Assembly: GCA_016213775.1 (NCBI GenBank) | Contig: JACQZR010000248.1 | Span: 1 to 64,000 of the forward strand | Direction of reading: 5' to 3' | DNA: 64,000 bases | From: Acidobacteriota bacterium | GTDB lineage: Bacteria; Acidobacteriota; Terriglobia; Bryobacterales; Bryobacteraceae | In this document: in pieces, positions 53,421-63,255 of the stretch | Position numbering within the stretch: the stretch's first letter is position 1 | Layout: each line of letters starts with the position of its first letter | Translations under genes and position numbers: made by a program | The notes under the pieces: model-generated | Told to the model about the DNA's origin: nothing | What the model saw: only the letters and a program-made list of their open reading frames with translations | Database searches by the model: none

Positions 53421-54862
53421 CGGATGGTAGCGGCGACACGTGCCTTGGTGACATTGTAGGGCGCCTTCTTGTAGGTGCGTGCGTACAGGCGGTGATTGGA
53501 ATAGGAGCGCACGAGGTAACGCGTGAGATCCCATATACCGTAGACGACGTTTGAGCGCAGGAAATCGTGCCGCACCACCAACAACTGCCGCTGCAGATAT
53601 CGTTTCACGAAGGTCTTGTCCGGCTTGGCCAGTTCCTGCATCTCGCGCTCGGAACCGATGCGGGAGTGCTCGCACGGCTTGAGTTCGAGCACGGCCATCG
53701 CGCCATCCGTTACAATGGCGCCGCCGTCGCTGTTCTTTAAGCGCATCGGCAGGAACTCGCGATCCCACAGTTCGCCGCCAGCCACACAACCGGGAAATAC
53801 GAGATCGTCGACGATCTTTTGCCGCTCGAGGTCCACTTCAGGTGAGGTGCCATGCGTGAACCACATTCTTTTCCAGGCGAACTTCACACCGGTGTCATGA
53901 GTGGCGGCAGCAAACCAGACGGTCTTCCCTTCGTGCGTTTCGTCGGCACTCCAGACGCGGACGTGATGCCGCTTGGCGTAGGTGTTCAACGACTTCTGGA
54001 ATTTCAGCTCCGGCGAGTGGCCGTTCCAGTACATGCGCGACATCGGAGCATTGGGATCGGAGCCGATCTTGAGAACGTCGCGCATGCCCCGCAAGACGGA
54101 CTTGGTGGTGTAGGCACGTGTTTCGCTCCAACCCGCCGCGTCAAATGCGCGGCGCACTTCCTCGCGGTCGCCAATGATGACCATGTTCATCACATCTGCC
54201 TGCTTTCCATCGCGCGTCTGCACACGCGGTGGAAGATGGGTGTAATGTTCGGGCAGCGGCTTGCGTTGCATCTCGTCCGGTCTGTCTCCGCCGGAAGGCA
54301 AAGACGGAGGCATGGTAAGCCGCACTCGCAAGTCGGTGCCGCGCGGCAGCCGGATCTCGGGGTCGGGGAAGTAAGGGAACAGTGCCTTGTGAATCCACAG
54401 GACCGGGTGCGGATACGGATTGAGGGTGGGCAGGTGCCAGAGCCGGCTGGTGGCTGTGCCCTGCATCGTGGCGGTGACGCGCGTGCCGAGAATTACGCCG
54501 TCCTTGTTGACGCTTTCGCGGGCGTTGTCCAGATCATGCACGCGCGCCTTCAACGCAAAGCGCTCCCCGCCGGGAAGCTCGAGCGAGTCGAACTCGACGT
54601 CGAGCAGCGCCCGCTCGCGGCGCAGTCCCATGCCGACAGAGATCGCACGCCGCACCCAACCAGTGAGCAAGGCGCGGTTGGGAACAACGACGTTGCCGTC
54701 CAGCGAGACTGGCTTTGTCACCACGGCTCGCACAGGGTCAGCAGGCGAGTTGCGATCGGAGCAGATTGGGTCCAAAAGTCGAATGGAAAGCAGTTGGTCC
54801 GCCGGAATCCCGGCGGCTTGCGATGTAGACAGTAAGACTGCATGCAGGAGCAGTGACACCAA
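53417..54862 (-). CDS. Exported LssY C-terminal domain protein
   Basis: The 481-residue protein starts with a signal peptide (VSLLLHAVLLSTSQAAG), then a beta-rich N-terminal half. The C-terminal half matches the LssY_C domain: QADVMNMVIIGDREEVRRAFDAAGWSETRAYTTKS, MYWNGHSPELKFQKSLNTYAKRHHVRVW, and TVWFAAATHDTGVKFAW. LssY_C is usually fused to a PAP2 phosphatase membrane domain; here it is free and exported. The start may be TTG 54862 or the adjacent GTG 54859. The region 54863-54983 before rpsA is AT-rich and probably holds its promoter. Confidence 0.78.
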   Translation of the reverse strand: MVSLLLHAVLLSTSQAAGIPADQLLSIRLLDPICSDRNSPADPVRAVVTKPVSLDGNVVVPNRALLTGWVRRAISVGMGLRRERALLDVEFDSLELPGGERFALKARVHDLDNARESVNKDGVILGTRVTATMQGTATSRLWHLPTLNPYPHPVLWIHKALFPYFPDPEIRLPRGTDLRVRLTMPPSLPSGGDRPDEMQRKPLPEHYTHLPPRVQTRDGKQADVMNMVIIGDREEVRRAFDAAGWSETRAYTTKSVLRGMRDVLKIGSDPNAPMSRMYWNGHSPELKFQKSLNTYAKRHHVRVWSADETHEGKTVWFAAATHDTGVKFAWKRMWFTHGTSPEVDLERQKIVDDLVFPGCVAGGELWDREFLPMRLKNSDGGAIVTDGAMAVLELKPCEHSRIGSEREMQELAKPDKTFVKRYLQRQLLVVRHDFLRSNVVYGIWDLTRYLVRSYSNHRLYARTYKKAPYNVTKARVAATIR

Positions 54863-54983
54863 TATGAAACCTTTCCAGCAAGTCTATATGAGGACGGTCT
54901 GGAAAGATGAGGATTGTGAAGAAAGTTTAATAATAAATCTTGCGACGCAGCCTATGGGTCGCGCATCTAATCGCGCGCGGGCC

Positions 54984-56681
54984 TTACTCCAGCGTAAGTT
55001 CGACGCTCTGCGAATTGGCGTCGAGCAAAGAAATGCGGAACTGGCGGACTTCACCGCGGCGGATACGTTCCGTCTTGACTGTCTCCTCGCCGGGGCCAGT
55101 CTTCCATTTGCTGGAAAGCATCGCAGTGAGTGAAGAGAGGTCGGCTTTGGGCCGGTCAGTCGGCGCCGCAACTGGAGCCTGAGCCTCTTCCTTGGGAAGA
55201 CGGCAAACGCCGACGATACCATCCCCGACTTCCACCTTCACGAGATTGCCTTCGGTGTAGATGACGCGGCCGCTGAGCATCTCGCCGACGGTGTGCTCGG
55301 CGATGAACTTGTCCACGGCGGTGGGTTCAAGTTGCTTCATGCCGAGACGAATGCGCCGCTTGCCCTTGTCGACTTCCAGCACCTTGACGCGGACCTTCTG
55401 GTTGGCGGCAAGCATTTCCTTGGGGTGCTCGAGACGTTTTTCGGAGGTGATGTCGGCAATGTGAATCATGCCTTCGACGCCATCGCCGAGATCGACGAAT
55501 GCGCCGAACTTGGCGAGGTTGGTGATGGTGACTTCGTTGAGGATGGCGCCTGCGGGGAAGCGCCGTTCAATCCCTTCCCAGGGATCGCCGAGGGCTTCCT
55601 TCATGCCGAGCGCGATGCGCTTTTCGGCGGGTTTGATGTCGAGCACCAAGGCTTCCACCATTTCGCCAACCTTGAGAATGTCGGAGGGTTTGCGAATCTT
55701 CTTGCCCCAGCTCAGTGAGGAAACGTGAATGAGACCATCGACGCCGGGGAACAACTCAATAAACGCGCCAAAGTCAGTCAACCGCGCGACCTTCCCCTTC
55801 ACCTTCTCACCGACTTTGAGCTGCTCCAACGCCAAGGACCACGGGTCCGGCGTGAGTTGCTTCATGCCGAGGGAGATCTTCCTGGTGTTGGGGTCGATCT
55901 TGAGGATCTTCACCTCGACGGAATCGCCGACGCTCACCACATCGGAAGCCTTGCCGACGCGGTTCCAGCTCATATCGGCAATATGGAGAAGGCCATCGAC
56001 GCCGCCCAGATCGACGAATGCTCCAAACTCGGTAACCGTGCGAACCGTACCGTGCACCACGGCGCCTTCGGAGAGGTTCTCAAAGGCGCGGGCTTTAGTC
56101 AGAGCCGCTTCTTCTTCGAGCACCACGCGGCGGTCGACCACCACGTCGTCGTTTTCTTTGTCCAGCTTGGTGATGCGGCAGCGGATCTCCTGGCCGACAA
56201 GACGTTCCATCTCGGCGGGGTCCTTGGCGCCGCTGCGGGATGCGGGCATGAAGGCGCGCACGCCGACGTCCACGCGCAGGCCGCCCTTCACCACTTCGGT
56301 GACACGGCCGGCGATGACGGCCTTTTCGGCGAACGATTTCTCAAACTCGGTCCAGTCGGTGGGCCGCCTCACCTTGAGCGTCGACAGTACGTAGTAACCC
56401 TCTTCGTTGCGTCCCGTCACTACAACAGGAAGGATGTCGCCAGGCTTGATGCTGAAGTTGCCCGAGGGGGCCATGAACTGAGTGGCTTCGAGCATTCCCT
56501 CCATCTTGCGGCCGATGTCGATGACAACGCCGTCGGGGGAGAGGGACACAACCGTGCCTTGCAGCGCTTCATTGCGATCTGCCTTGTGCTCCTCCTCAAA
56601 CTGCGAGAGGATGTCGCCAAAAGTTGACGTCTCTGGCGGCTGTTCGTCCAGGACGGGTTCGGTGGGGTTAGGAAAGCTCAT
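54984..56681 (-). CDS. rpsA: 30S ribosomal protein S1
   Basis: The 565-residue protein has six S1 (OB-fold) repeats. The clear ones are VVSLSPDGVVIDIGRKMEGML, VHGTVRTVTEFGAFVDLG...GLLHIADMSW, GKVARLTDFGAFIELFPGVDGLIHVSSLSW and ITNLAKFGAFVDLGDGVEGMIHIADI; the second and last are more divergent. S1 brings mRNA to the 30S subunit. The acidic N-terminus (PETSTFGDILSQFEEEHKA) is the ribosome-binding head. The gene diverges from the histidine kinase gene with 65 bases between. Confidence 0.95.
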   Translation of the reverse strand: MSFPNPTEPVLDEQPPETSTFGDILSQFEEEHKADRNEALQGTVVSLSPDGVVIDIGRKMEGMLEATQFMAPSGNFSIKPGDILPVVVTGRNEEGYYVLSTLKVRRPTDWTEFEKSFAEKAVIAGRVTEVVKGGLRVDVGVRAFMPASRSGAKDPAEMERLVGQEIRCRITKLDKENDDVVVDRRVVLEEEAALTKARAFENLSEGAVVHGTVRTVTEFGAFVDLGGVDGLLHIADMSWNRVGKASDVVSVGDSVEVKILKIDPNTRKISLGMKQLTPDPWSLALEQLKVGEKVKGKVARLTDFGAFIELFPGVDGLIHVSSLSWGKKIRKPSDILKVGEMVEALVLDIKPAEKRIALGMKEALGDPWEGIERRFPAGAILNEVTITNLAKFGAFVDLGDGVEGMIHIADITSEKRLEHPKEMLAANQKVRVKVLEVDKGKRRIRLGMKQLEPTAVDKFIAEHTVGEMLSGRVIYTEGNLVKVEVGDGIVGVCRLPKEEAQAPVAAPTDRPKADLSSLTAMLSSKWKTGPGEETVKTERIRRGEVRQFRISLLDANSQSVELTLE

Positions 56682-56746
56682 GCGGAGTGAGAATTGCGAA
56701 CTGCGTTAGTCAAGTAATTCTTTATTTTGGCACAATCAGGAGGACG

Positions 56747-58045
56747 ATGCCGCAGACCCCGACTTCGCAGACGTTGCAGATGGACAACAACCCAGCAACA
56801 CAACCCTCTCCGTGGACCCCTTGGTTCCGGTTGCAGGACCTCGTCTGGCTGCTGCTGATCGGCGGCGTGGCTTGGGCGAGCCTGGAGCGCGGCGTCTATG
56901 AAATGGGCCTGCTCACCGTGCTGGCGGTCTTTCAAATCGCCGAACCACGGGTAGCCTTCTTCGCCACTCGCAATGGCAACTACGTTGCTATCGCGGCAAA
57001 GATCCTGACTGGTTTTCTGCTCATCGGGTGGACAGGCGGCATCCGCAGCAGCTACTACCTGGTGATGCTGTTGCCGGTGGTGTCCGCGGCCACAGCGTTG
57101 GGGCTGCTGGGCACCATGATTGTCACCACGCTGGCATGCGGCTCGTACCTCATATTCCTGCATCCGTATTATCTCGATCCGCTGGTGTACGAGATCACCT
57201 CGGAAGGCGCTCGCGAGTTGGGGATGCGGGTCATCTTCCTCCCGGTGGTGGCGTTCCTGATCAACCAGGTCAACGAGTCACAACGCCTCGCCTCGCAACG
57301 GCATCAGACCGTGGCGGCGCAACTCACCGTGGCGAACCGGAACCTCCAGGAAGCCGAGGCGGCCATGCGGCGGAGCGAGCGGCTGGCGGCGCTCGGTCAG
57401 ATGAGCGCGGGGCTGGCGCACGAGCTGCGCAATCCCCTGGGAACGGTGAAGGCGAGCGCGGAGATGCTGGCGCGGAGTGTGCCGGACGGCATCCCAGCGG
57501 AGCTCGCCGGGTTCATCACCAGCGAGGTGGACCGCGTCAATTCGCTCATCACGCGCTTTCTCGATTTCGCTCGTCCTCTGAAGATCACGCCCGAGCCGAA
57601 TGAGCTGACCGAAGCGCTGGACCACGCGGTTGCGGAGTTGGAGCGGCATACGCCGCGGCTTCCCGTGAAGATCTACAAGAACTACTCGCCGGACATAACG
57701 CCGTTTCCCTTCGACGCGGAGTTGATCCAGCGCGTAGCCTACAACCTCTTATTGAACGCCGCGCAGGCGAGTCCGCCGGATTCGGTGGTCACTATCAAGA
57801 CGCGAGGTATTGATGGCTACGCGGAATTTGCCGTGATCGACCGCGGCAGCGGGATCGAAGCCGCCCAGCGCGAGAACATCTTCAATCCGTTCTTCACCAC
57901 CAAGAAGCAAGGCGTGGGGCTTGGCCTCGCCATCTGCGCGAAGATTGTGGATGAACATCACGGCAAGATCGCCGTGGAAAGCGAGGCCGGCGTGGGCAGC
58001 GTATTCCGAGTTCTTTTGCCCACCAGGGTCAACGAGACTGCATGA
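56747..58045 (+). CDS. Membrane-bound sensor histidine kinase
   Basis: From ATG 56747, preceded by a perfect AGGAGG at 56738-56743, the protein has 432 residues. About five hydrophobic segments (residues 30-175) form the sensor part with no large periplasmic domain. A coiled-coil linker follows, then the H-box LGQMSAGLAHELRNPLGT with phospho-accepting His225. The ATPase boxes are LLLNAAQASPP (N), VIDRGSGI (G1) and GVGLGLAICAKIV (G2). It overlaps the response regulator by four bases, so it is the cognate NtrB-like kinase of a sigma54 activator. Confidence 0.92.
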   Translation: MPQTPTSQTLQMDNNPATQPSPWTPWFRLQDLVWLLLIGGVAWASLERGVYEMGLLTVLAVFQIAEPRVAFFATRNGNYVAIAAKILTGFLLIGWTGGIRSSYYLVMLLPVVSAATALGLLGTMIVTTLACGSYLIFLHPYYLDPLVYEITSEGARELGMRVIFLPVVAFLINQVNESQRLASQRHQTVAAQLTVANRNLQEAEAAMRRSERLAALGQMSAGLAHELRNPLGTVKASAEMLARSVPDGIPAELAGFITSEVDRVNSLITRFLDFARPLKITPEPNELTEALDHAVAELERHTPRLPVKIYKNYSPDITPFPFDAELIQRVAYNLLLNAAQASPPDSVVTIKTRGIDGYAEFAVIDRGSGIEAAQRENIFNPFFTTKKQGVGLGLAICAKIVDEHHGKIAVESEAGVGSVFRVLLPTRVNETA

Positions 58046-59400
58046 AGAAACGAATTCTTGTTGTAGAAGATGAGGACAAGCTCCGCCGCGTTGTTCAGTT
58101 GCAGCTTGCCTCGTCGGGCTATGAGGTGGATCAGGCCGCGCGCGCCGAAGAGGCCATCGCACTGTTGGACCGCGCTGATCTGGTATTAAGCGATTTGAAG
58201 CTGCCGGCCATGAGCGGCCTGGAATTGCTGGCCATCGCGCACCGGCAGAATGCGAACCTGCCGTTCGTGCTGATGACGGCCTTCGGAACCGTGGAAACCG
58301 CAGTGGAAGCCATGAAGAACGGCGCAGCGGACTTTATCCTGAAGCCGTTCTCGCTGGACCATCTGACGCGCGTTGTGGAGAAAGCGATCGAAGTATCCTC
58401 TCTTCGGGATGAGAACCGCAAGCTCAAGGAGGAGCTCGGCCACCGCTATCAGTTCGACAACATCGTCGGGCGTTCTGGGCTAATGCAGGAGATTTTCGCC
58501 ACCATCATGCGCGTTGCTCCGTCGCGCGCCACAGTGCTGCTGGCGGGAGAAAGCGGTGTCGGCAAGGACCTGATCGCGCGCGCGATTCACTTTCATTCGC
58601 CGCGCAAAGACCGTCCGTTCGTCAAGATCAACTGCACCGCGATCCCCGAGAACCTGATGGAGAGCGAACTGTTCGGTTATGAGAAAGGCGCATTCACCGG
58701 CGCCAATACAACCAAGCCGGGCAAGTTTGAACAGGCCGATACCGGTACCGTTTTCCTGGATGAGATCGGAGACGTGCCAGCCAACATTCAGGTGAAGCTG
58801 CTGCGGGTTCTGCAGGAGCGGGAGTTTGAGCGGCTGGGCAGCAACAAAACGTTGCGCATCGACGTGCGTGTGGTGGCCGCGACCAATGTCGACCTGCGCG
58901 CGGCGTTAGAACAGGGGACGTTTCGCGAGGACCTTTACTACCGGCTGAACGTCGTGCCGATAAACATTCCGCCGCTGCGCGATCGCAAGGAAGACATCCC
59001 GTTTCTGGCTCGTCATTTTGTGGACAAGCTGTCGCCCGATCTGGGGACGCCGGTGGAGACCATCAGCGACGAGGCCATCAACAGGCTGATGGAGTATCAC
59101 TGGCCCGGCAATGTACGCGAGTTGGAGAACGTGATTGAGCGCAGCATCGTGCTCTGTCCAAAGCAAGTTCTCGATGCACCGGAGATCCGGCTCGACATGG
59201 AACCGGTGTCACGCAGCGCCGCAGGCTCGCCGGCACTGTTCGTACTGCCTGAGGGAATGTCGCTGGATCAGTACGAACAGTCCATTATCAAAGAGGCGCT
59301 GAACCGCGCGAGCGGGAACAAGAGCCAGGCCGCGCGTTTGTTGGGATTGACGCGTAACGCCTTGCGATACCGCCTGTCGCAGATGGGCATTGAGAGCTGA
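58042..59400 (+). CDS. NtrC-family sigma54-dependent response regulator
   Basis: The 452-residue protein has a receiver domain with acidic pocket (VVEDED) and phospho-acceptor Asp51 (LVLSDLKLP). A sigma54 activator AAA+ domain follows, with Walker [18 protein letters not shown], the sigma54-contact loop [33 protein letters not shown] as Walker B, and a [17 protein letters not shown] segment. It ends in a Fis-type helix-turn-helix ([25 protein letters not shown]). The Walker A has Val and Asp at two positions where Thr and Glu are commoner. It would activate sigma54 promoters on a signal from the preceding kinase. Confidence 0.95.
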   Translation: MKKRILVVEDEDKLRRVVQLQLASSGYEVDQAARAEEAIALLDRADLVLSDLKLPAMSGLELLAIAHRQNANLPFVLMTAFGTVETAVEAMKNGAADFILKPFSLDHLTRVVEKAIEVSSLRDENRKLKEELGHRYQFDNIVGRSGLMQEIFATIMRVAPSRATVLLAGESGVGKDLIARAIHFHSPRKDRPFVKINCTAIPENLMESELFGYEKGAFTGANTTKPGKFEQADTGTVFLDEIGDVPANIQVKLLRVLQEREFERLGSNKTLRIDVRVVAATNVDLRAALEQGTFREDLYYRLNVVPINIPPLRDRKEDIPFLARHFVDKLSPDLGTPVETISDEAINRLMEYHWPGNVRELENVIERSIVLCPKQVLDAPEIRLDMEPVSRSAAGSPALFVLPEGMSLDQYEQSIIKEALNRASGNKSQAARLLGLTRNALRYRLSQMGIES

Positions 59401-59403
59401 CAC

Positions 59404-60198
59404 CTACACGCGCCGCAAGTGGAACTTGCCTGGCTGCGCATAGCGGGCGAACCACAAGATCAGGTCCTCGCGGGAGAGCCGCCCTAACTGCCCGGCGGAC
59501 CATTGCGCGAACATCGGAAGAACACTGCGCGTGACATGCGGGACCCGGAGCGATGGCGGCTGGCGGTCCATGTGGGAATGCAGCAGATCGAACACCGCAC
59601 CGGCGGTTTTTCCTTCCTGCAGGAGTTCCACAGCAGCCGCGCTCACATCGTGGATGCGGTCCAACTCCTCCACGAGCATCTCAAAATGACCGGACTCATC
59701 CGGCCCGGCGAACAACCCGTCGTCTAGTATCACGAAATCCAAAGTGACCGATTCCAGCGCGCGCTCGTCAGTGTCCCGCGCACCGCCGCCCGCGCCGCTA
59801 AACCCTCCTCCACGCGCGGGCGGCGGAAGCACGTCGAAGTTGTCCCCATGCATCTGGCCTGGCGTCAGCAACCTGCGCGACCCCGCCGCGATGTAGTTGA
59901 AATGTTCGCCCGGGTCGTTCCCGGTAAGCATGTCCAGTTGTGAGCTCGATGAGCCCACGTTCATCATCCGAAAAGCCGGTTTGCGCCCGCCGGCTTCAAC
60001 AAAGGTCCACACGAAACTGAAGCCGATGATCCGCCGCCCGCTGTTGTTGCAGAGGATCGCTGCGGGCTCCGGCACCGGGTCCGGCCATGGCGTGAAAAAC
60101 AATCGCCGCGAGAGCATCGCTTCCAACGCCCGCCTGTTCTCCGCATGAGACGACGGCAGGAGCACAACGCCAACTTCAGGAAGGTCCCGACACATCAT
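59404..60198 (-). CDS. Conserved-looking protein of unknown function
   Basis: I do not recognise this 264-residue protein. The start ATG 60198 has a good ribosome binding site (AAGGAG six bases away) inside the last bases of the upstream TIGR03435 gene. The N-terminal part is beta-rich (VGVVLLPSSHAENRRALEAML, IIGFSFVWTFVEAGGRKP), the middle holds a glycine/arginine-rich loop, and the C-terminal part is helical with HDVSAAAVELLQEGKTAGAVFDLLHSHM. No signal peptide or membrane segment is seen. It is probably co-transcribed with the TIGR03435 gene and ends three bases from the NtrC stop. Confidence 0.65.
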   Translation of the reverse strand: MMCRDLPEVGVVLLPSSHAENRRALEAMLSRRLFFTPWPDPVPEPAAILCNNSGRRIIGFSFVWTFVEAGGRKPAFRMMNVGSSSSQLDMLTGNDPGEHFNYIAAGSRRLLTPGQMHGDNFDVLPPPARGGGFSGAGGGARDTDERALESVTLDFVILDDGLFAGPDESGHFEMLVEELDRIHDVSAAAVELLQEGKTAGAVFDLLHSHMDRQPPSLRVPHVTRSVLPMFAQWSAGQLGRLSREDLILWFARYAQPGKFHLRRV

Positions 60199-60209
60199 GG
60201 GAAACTCCT

Positions 60210-61015
60210 TCAATTTTCCGTCGGGGGTTCAATCTGGTCCACCACCCAATACTGCACCGGCCCGTATGCACCGCTGAGCTGCAATCCAAACTTGTCTTTC
60301 AGCATCGAGATCAGCAGACCGCGGCCTTCGGTGCCCAAGCCGGCGGACGAAGTGGTGCCTTCCGGGGCGCTCCACTGGACATTGAAGTCGTAGTGACCGT
60401 TCAAACCGGTCTGGTCAATCACAGGACGTTGCAGAAAGAGCTCGATAGCCCTGGCATACCGGCCGTGGTCGACTTCTTCCCGATCATGCGGCCTCCGCTG
60501 TCGCCCACTGCTGCACTCACGAGACCTTCCTTAGCCGGCGGCACTGGCGGATCCACCGCGGGAATCCGGAACCCACCCTTGGCGACTTGCAGGTTTAGAA
60601 TGCGCTCCCGCCGGATCTCTGTGTGCAGGCGAAGTTGAAAGCGATCGGCTAGCATCTTCCGCATCATCAAACGCACCTGCTTATCATTCGCGGCTGGAGT
60701 ATCGGCGGAATAATCAGGCCCCGCCTTGGCGGCAACGGAATAGCTACGTTCCTTTGCCCATCCAGGCAATCCCACCAGTTGCTGCGAAGGATTCGTCACG
60801 CCGTAGGCGTAGGCGATCATGAAGAACAGTGACACGCGGGAATCGACGTATTGCCCACCCGGCAGGACCGGCGTGAAGTCTTGCGACCGAAGGATCGAGG
60901 GCGCATTCGGCGGAACCTGGCGAATGGAAACTACCTCGAAGCTGGGACCTGATGGCTCGCCTGTCTGCGCCGCCGCAACGAGCGCAATGAGAAAAGCAGT
61001 GAATAGCCCCGACAT
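60210..61015 (-). pseudogene. TIGR03435 family (soil-associated) exported protein, frameshifted
   Basis: Two overlapping frames make one TIGR03435 protein. The first, from ATG 61015, has a signal peptide (LFTAFLIALVAAAQ), then FEVVSIRQVPPNAPS, DSRVSLFFMIAYAYGV and MMRKMLADRFQLRLHTEIR, and runs to KKSTTAGM before losing the family pattern. The other frame takes over with ARAIELFLQRPVIDQTGL and NGHYDFNVQW and ends GPVQYWVVDQIEPPTEN, the family C-terminus. Adding one G next to base 60455 would join them seamlessly. A recent mutation, a sequencing error or programmed slippage could each explain it. This family is expanded in Solibacteres. Confidence 0.8.
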
Positions 61016-61093
61016 ACCGCCATCATCGCACTGACTGCACAGGTACGCTCGACAGGCCGCTACCGCGCGCAATTCGGCTATCATCTTAGGCGC

Positions 61094-63211
61094 ATGTCTT
61101 CACTGGTTACCTACAAGATCACTGGCTCCGTGGCAGTCCTCAGCGTCGAGAATCCGCCTGTGAATGCGCTCAGCCCCGGCGTCCCTGAAGGAATCTCGGC
61201 GCACCTGCGAACTGCCGCCGCTGACCCGTCGGTGAAAGCCATTGTCCTCATTGGCGGCGGGCGCACGTTCATCGCGGGTGCTGATATCCGCGAGTTTGAA
61301 AAGATCCACGCCGGTGAAACGGGCAGTCTCGGAGCGATTCTCACCGCCATCCACGACCTTGAGAATTGCCCCAAGCCGGTCATTGCGGCCATTCATGGGA
61401 CGGCTTTCGGTGGCGGGTTGGAAACTGCGATGGCGTGTCACTATCGCGTTGCCGTTGCCGGCGCCAGCGTTGGCCAGCCAGAAGTGAAGCTGGGGATCAT
61501 CCCCGGTGGCGAAGGGACGCAGCGTCTGCCGCGGCTCGCGGGAATCGCCAAGGCCCTGGAGATGTGCGCGTTCGGCGATCCGGTCCTGGTGAGCGACGCG
61601 CTCGGAGCGGGCATCGTCGATGAGATCGTGGAAGGAGATTTGCTCACCGGGGCAATCGCATTCGCGCAGCGTGTGGCCGCAACCCCGCCCCCCCGCACCA
61701 GCGAGCGCAACGAAAAACTGGGGGACGCCGCAGGCAATGCAGGCGCCATCACAGCCGCGCACGATGCCGCCAACAAGCGCCTCCGTGGACAAGCCGCACC
61801 GCACGCCGCCATTGAAGCGATCGAGGCCGCAACCAGGCTCCCCTTCGCTGAGGGCTGCAAGAAGGAAGCAGAAATCTTCGCCGCCTGCCTGTCCAACGAT
61901 CAATCGAAGGCGCTCATCCACGCCTTCTTCGGTGAGCGCACCGTCGCCAAGATTCCCGGCATCGGAAGGGATGTTCCCATCATTCCGATTCAACGCGCGG
62001 CCATCATCGGCGCAGGCACCATGGGCGGGGGCATCGCCATGAATTACGCCAACGCGGGAATCCCTGTCCTGCTGAAGGAAACTACGCAGGAAGCGCTCGA
62101 CCGCGGCATGGCCACCATCACAAAGAACTACATGAACTCTGTCAAACGCGGGCGGTTCAGCGAGGCTTACGCGCGCGGACGCATCGCGCTTATTCATCCG
62201 CAAATCACCTGGGACGGCTTCGATCAGGTGGACATCATCGTCGAAGCGGTGTTTGAGAACATGGCGCTCAAGAAAGAGATCTTCGCCGAAATCGACCGCG
62301 TAGCCAAACCGGGGTGCATCCTCGCGTCCAACACCTCGACGCTCAACATCGATGCGATAGCCTCGGCCACCAAGCGTCCCGAATGGGTGATCGGCCATCA
62401 TTTCTTCAGCCCCGCCAACGTCATGCGACTGCTCGAAATCGTGCGTGGCATGGCGACATCCAACACCGTCATCGCCACCTCAATGGATCTGGCTCGCAAG
62501 CTTCGCAAGGTAGGCGTGCTGGTAGGCAACTGCCGCGGCTTCGTCGGCAACCGCATGTTCGCGCCTTACTGCCGCGAGTCGATTTTCCTGGTGGAAGAAG
62601 GCTGCACGCCGGAGCAAGTGGACGGCGCGCTTTACCGCTGGGGCATGGCGATGGGGCCGCTGGCAGTGCAGGATCTCGCTGGTCTCGACGTCGGCTGGCG
62701 CATTCGCAAAGAGTACAAGCAGTTGGAAAAGCCCGGCGTCCGTTACGCCGAACTCGACAGCATGCTCTGCGAGCAGGGCCACTACGGGCAAAAAACAGGA
62801 AAGGGTTTTTTTGTTTACGACGAAAACCGTAGAGCCTCGCCCAACTCCGACGTTGTCGCGATGGCCAGGGACTACGCCGCGCAAGCGGGCATCGCGCAAC
62901 GAACCGCATCGCCGGATGAGATAGTGGAACGCTGCGTCTACGCGCTGGTGAACGAGGGTGCGCGGCTTTTGGAAGAGGGCTTCGCTCTCCGCGCTGTCGA
63001 CATCGATGTCGTATATCTCAACGGTTACGGTTTCCCCGCCTGGCGCGGCGGTCCCATGAAGTACGCCGATCTTGTCGGGCTTCCTAAAGTCTTCGCCAGA
63101 ATCCGCGAATTCGAAAAACAATTTGGTCATTCGTGGAAACCTGCACCGCTACTGGCACGCCTTGCGATGCAGGGGTCCAGTTTCTCTGCATACGACCGTT
63201 CGAAGGGATAA
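61094..63211 (+). CDS. Fused enoyl-CoA hydratase / 3-hydroxyacyl-CoA dehydrogenase (FadB/FadJ-like)
   Basis: The 705-residue protein starts with a crotonase domain: oxyanion segment TFIAGADIREF, IHGTAFGGGLETAMACHYR with catalytic Glu110, and VGQPEVKLGIIPGGEGTQRLP with Glu130. From about residue 295 comes the NAD-binding dehydrogenase domain (AAIIGAGTMGGGIAMNYANAG, EAVFENMALKKEIFAEID, SNTSTLNIDAIA, GHHFFSPANVMRLLEIV). Two C-terminal dehydrogenase domains follow. It carries out two consecutive steps of fatty-acid beta-oxidation. The order matches peroxisomal-type/FadJ enzymes. A partner thiolase gene is not in the window. Confidence 0.93.
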   Translation: MSSLVTYKITGSVAVLSVENPPVNALSPGVPEGISAHLRTAAADPSVKAIVLIGGGRTFIAGADIREFEKIHAGETGSLGAILTAIHDLENCPKPVIAAIHGTAFGGGLETAMACHYRVAVAGASVGQPEVKLGIIPGGEGTQRLPRLAGIAKALEMCAFGDPVLVSDALGAGIVDEIVEGDLLTGAIAFAQRVAATPPPRTSERNEKLGDAAGNAGAITAAHDAANKRLRGQAAPHAAIEAIEAATRLPFAEGCKKEAEIFAACLSNDQSKALIHAFFGERTVAKIPGIGRDVPIIPIQRAAIIGAGTMGGGIAMNYANAGIPVLLKETTQEALDRGMATITKNYMNSVKRGRFSEAYARGRIALIHPQITWDGFDQVDIIVEAVFENMALKKEIFAEIDRVAKPGCILASNTSTLNIDAIASATKRPEWVIGHHFFSPANVMRLLEIVRGMATSNTVIATSMDLARKLRKVGVLVGNCRGFVGNRMFAPYCRESIFLVEEGCTPEQVDGALYRWGMAMGPLAVQDLAGLDVGWRIRKEYKQLEKPGVRYAELDSMLCEQGHYGQKTGKGFFVYDENRRASPNSDVVAMARDYAAQAGIAQRTASPDEIVERCVYALVNEGARLLEEGFALRAVDIDVVYLNGYGFPAWRGGPMKYADLVGLPKVFARIREFEKQFGHSWKPAPLLARLAMQGSSFSAYDRSKG

Positions 63212-63255
63212 TCAATGCTGACGTGTGGCCGTCATCTTGCGGCGGAGGAGAGTGA

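Noticed and set aside
54960-54977. CGCGC/GCGCG hairpin after the rpsA stop as a terminator
   Set aside because: The five-base stem has no adjacent T-run on the minus strand; the AT-rich part begins about 20 bases later.
61100-62401. A 433-codon minus-strand open frame
   Set aside because: It is antisense to the beta-oxidation fusion gene and shows no motif.
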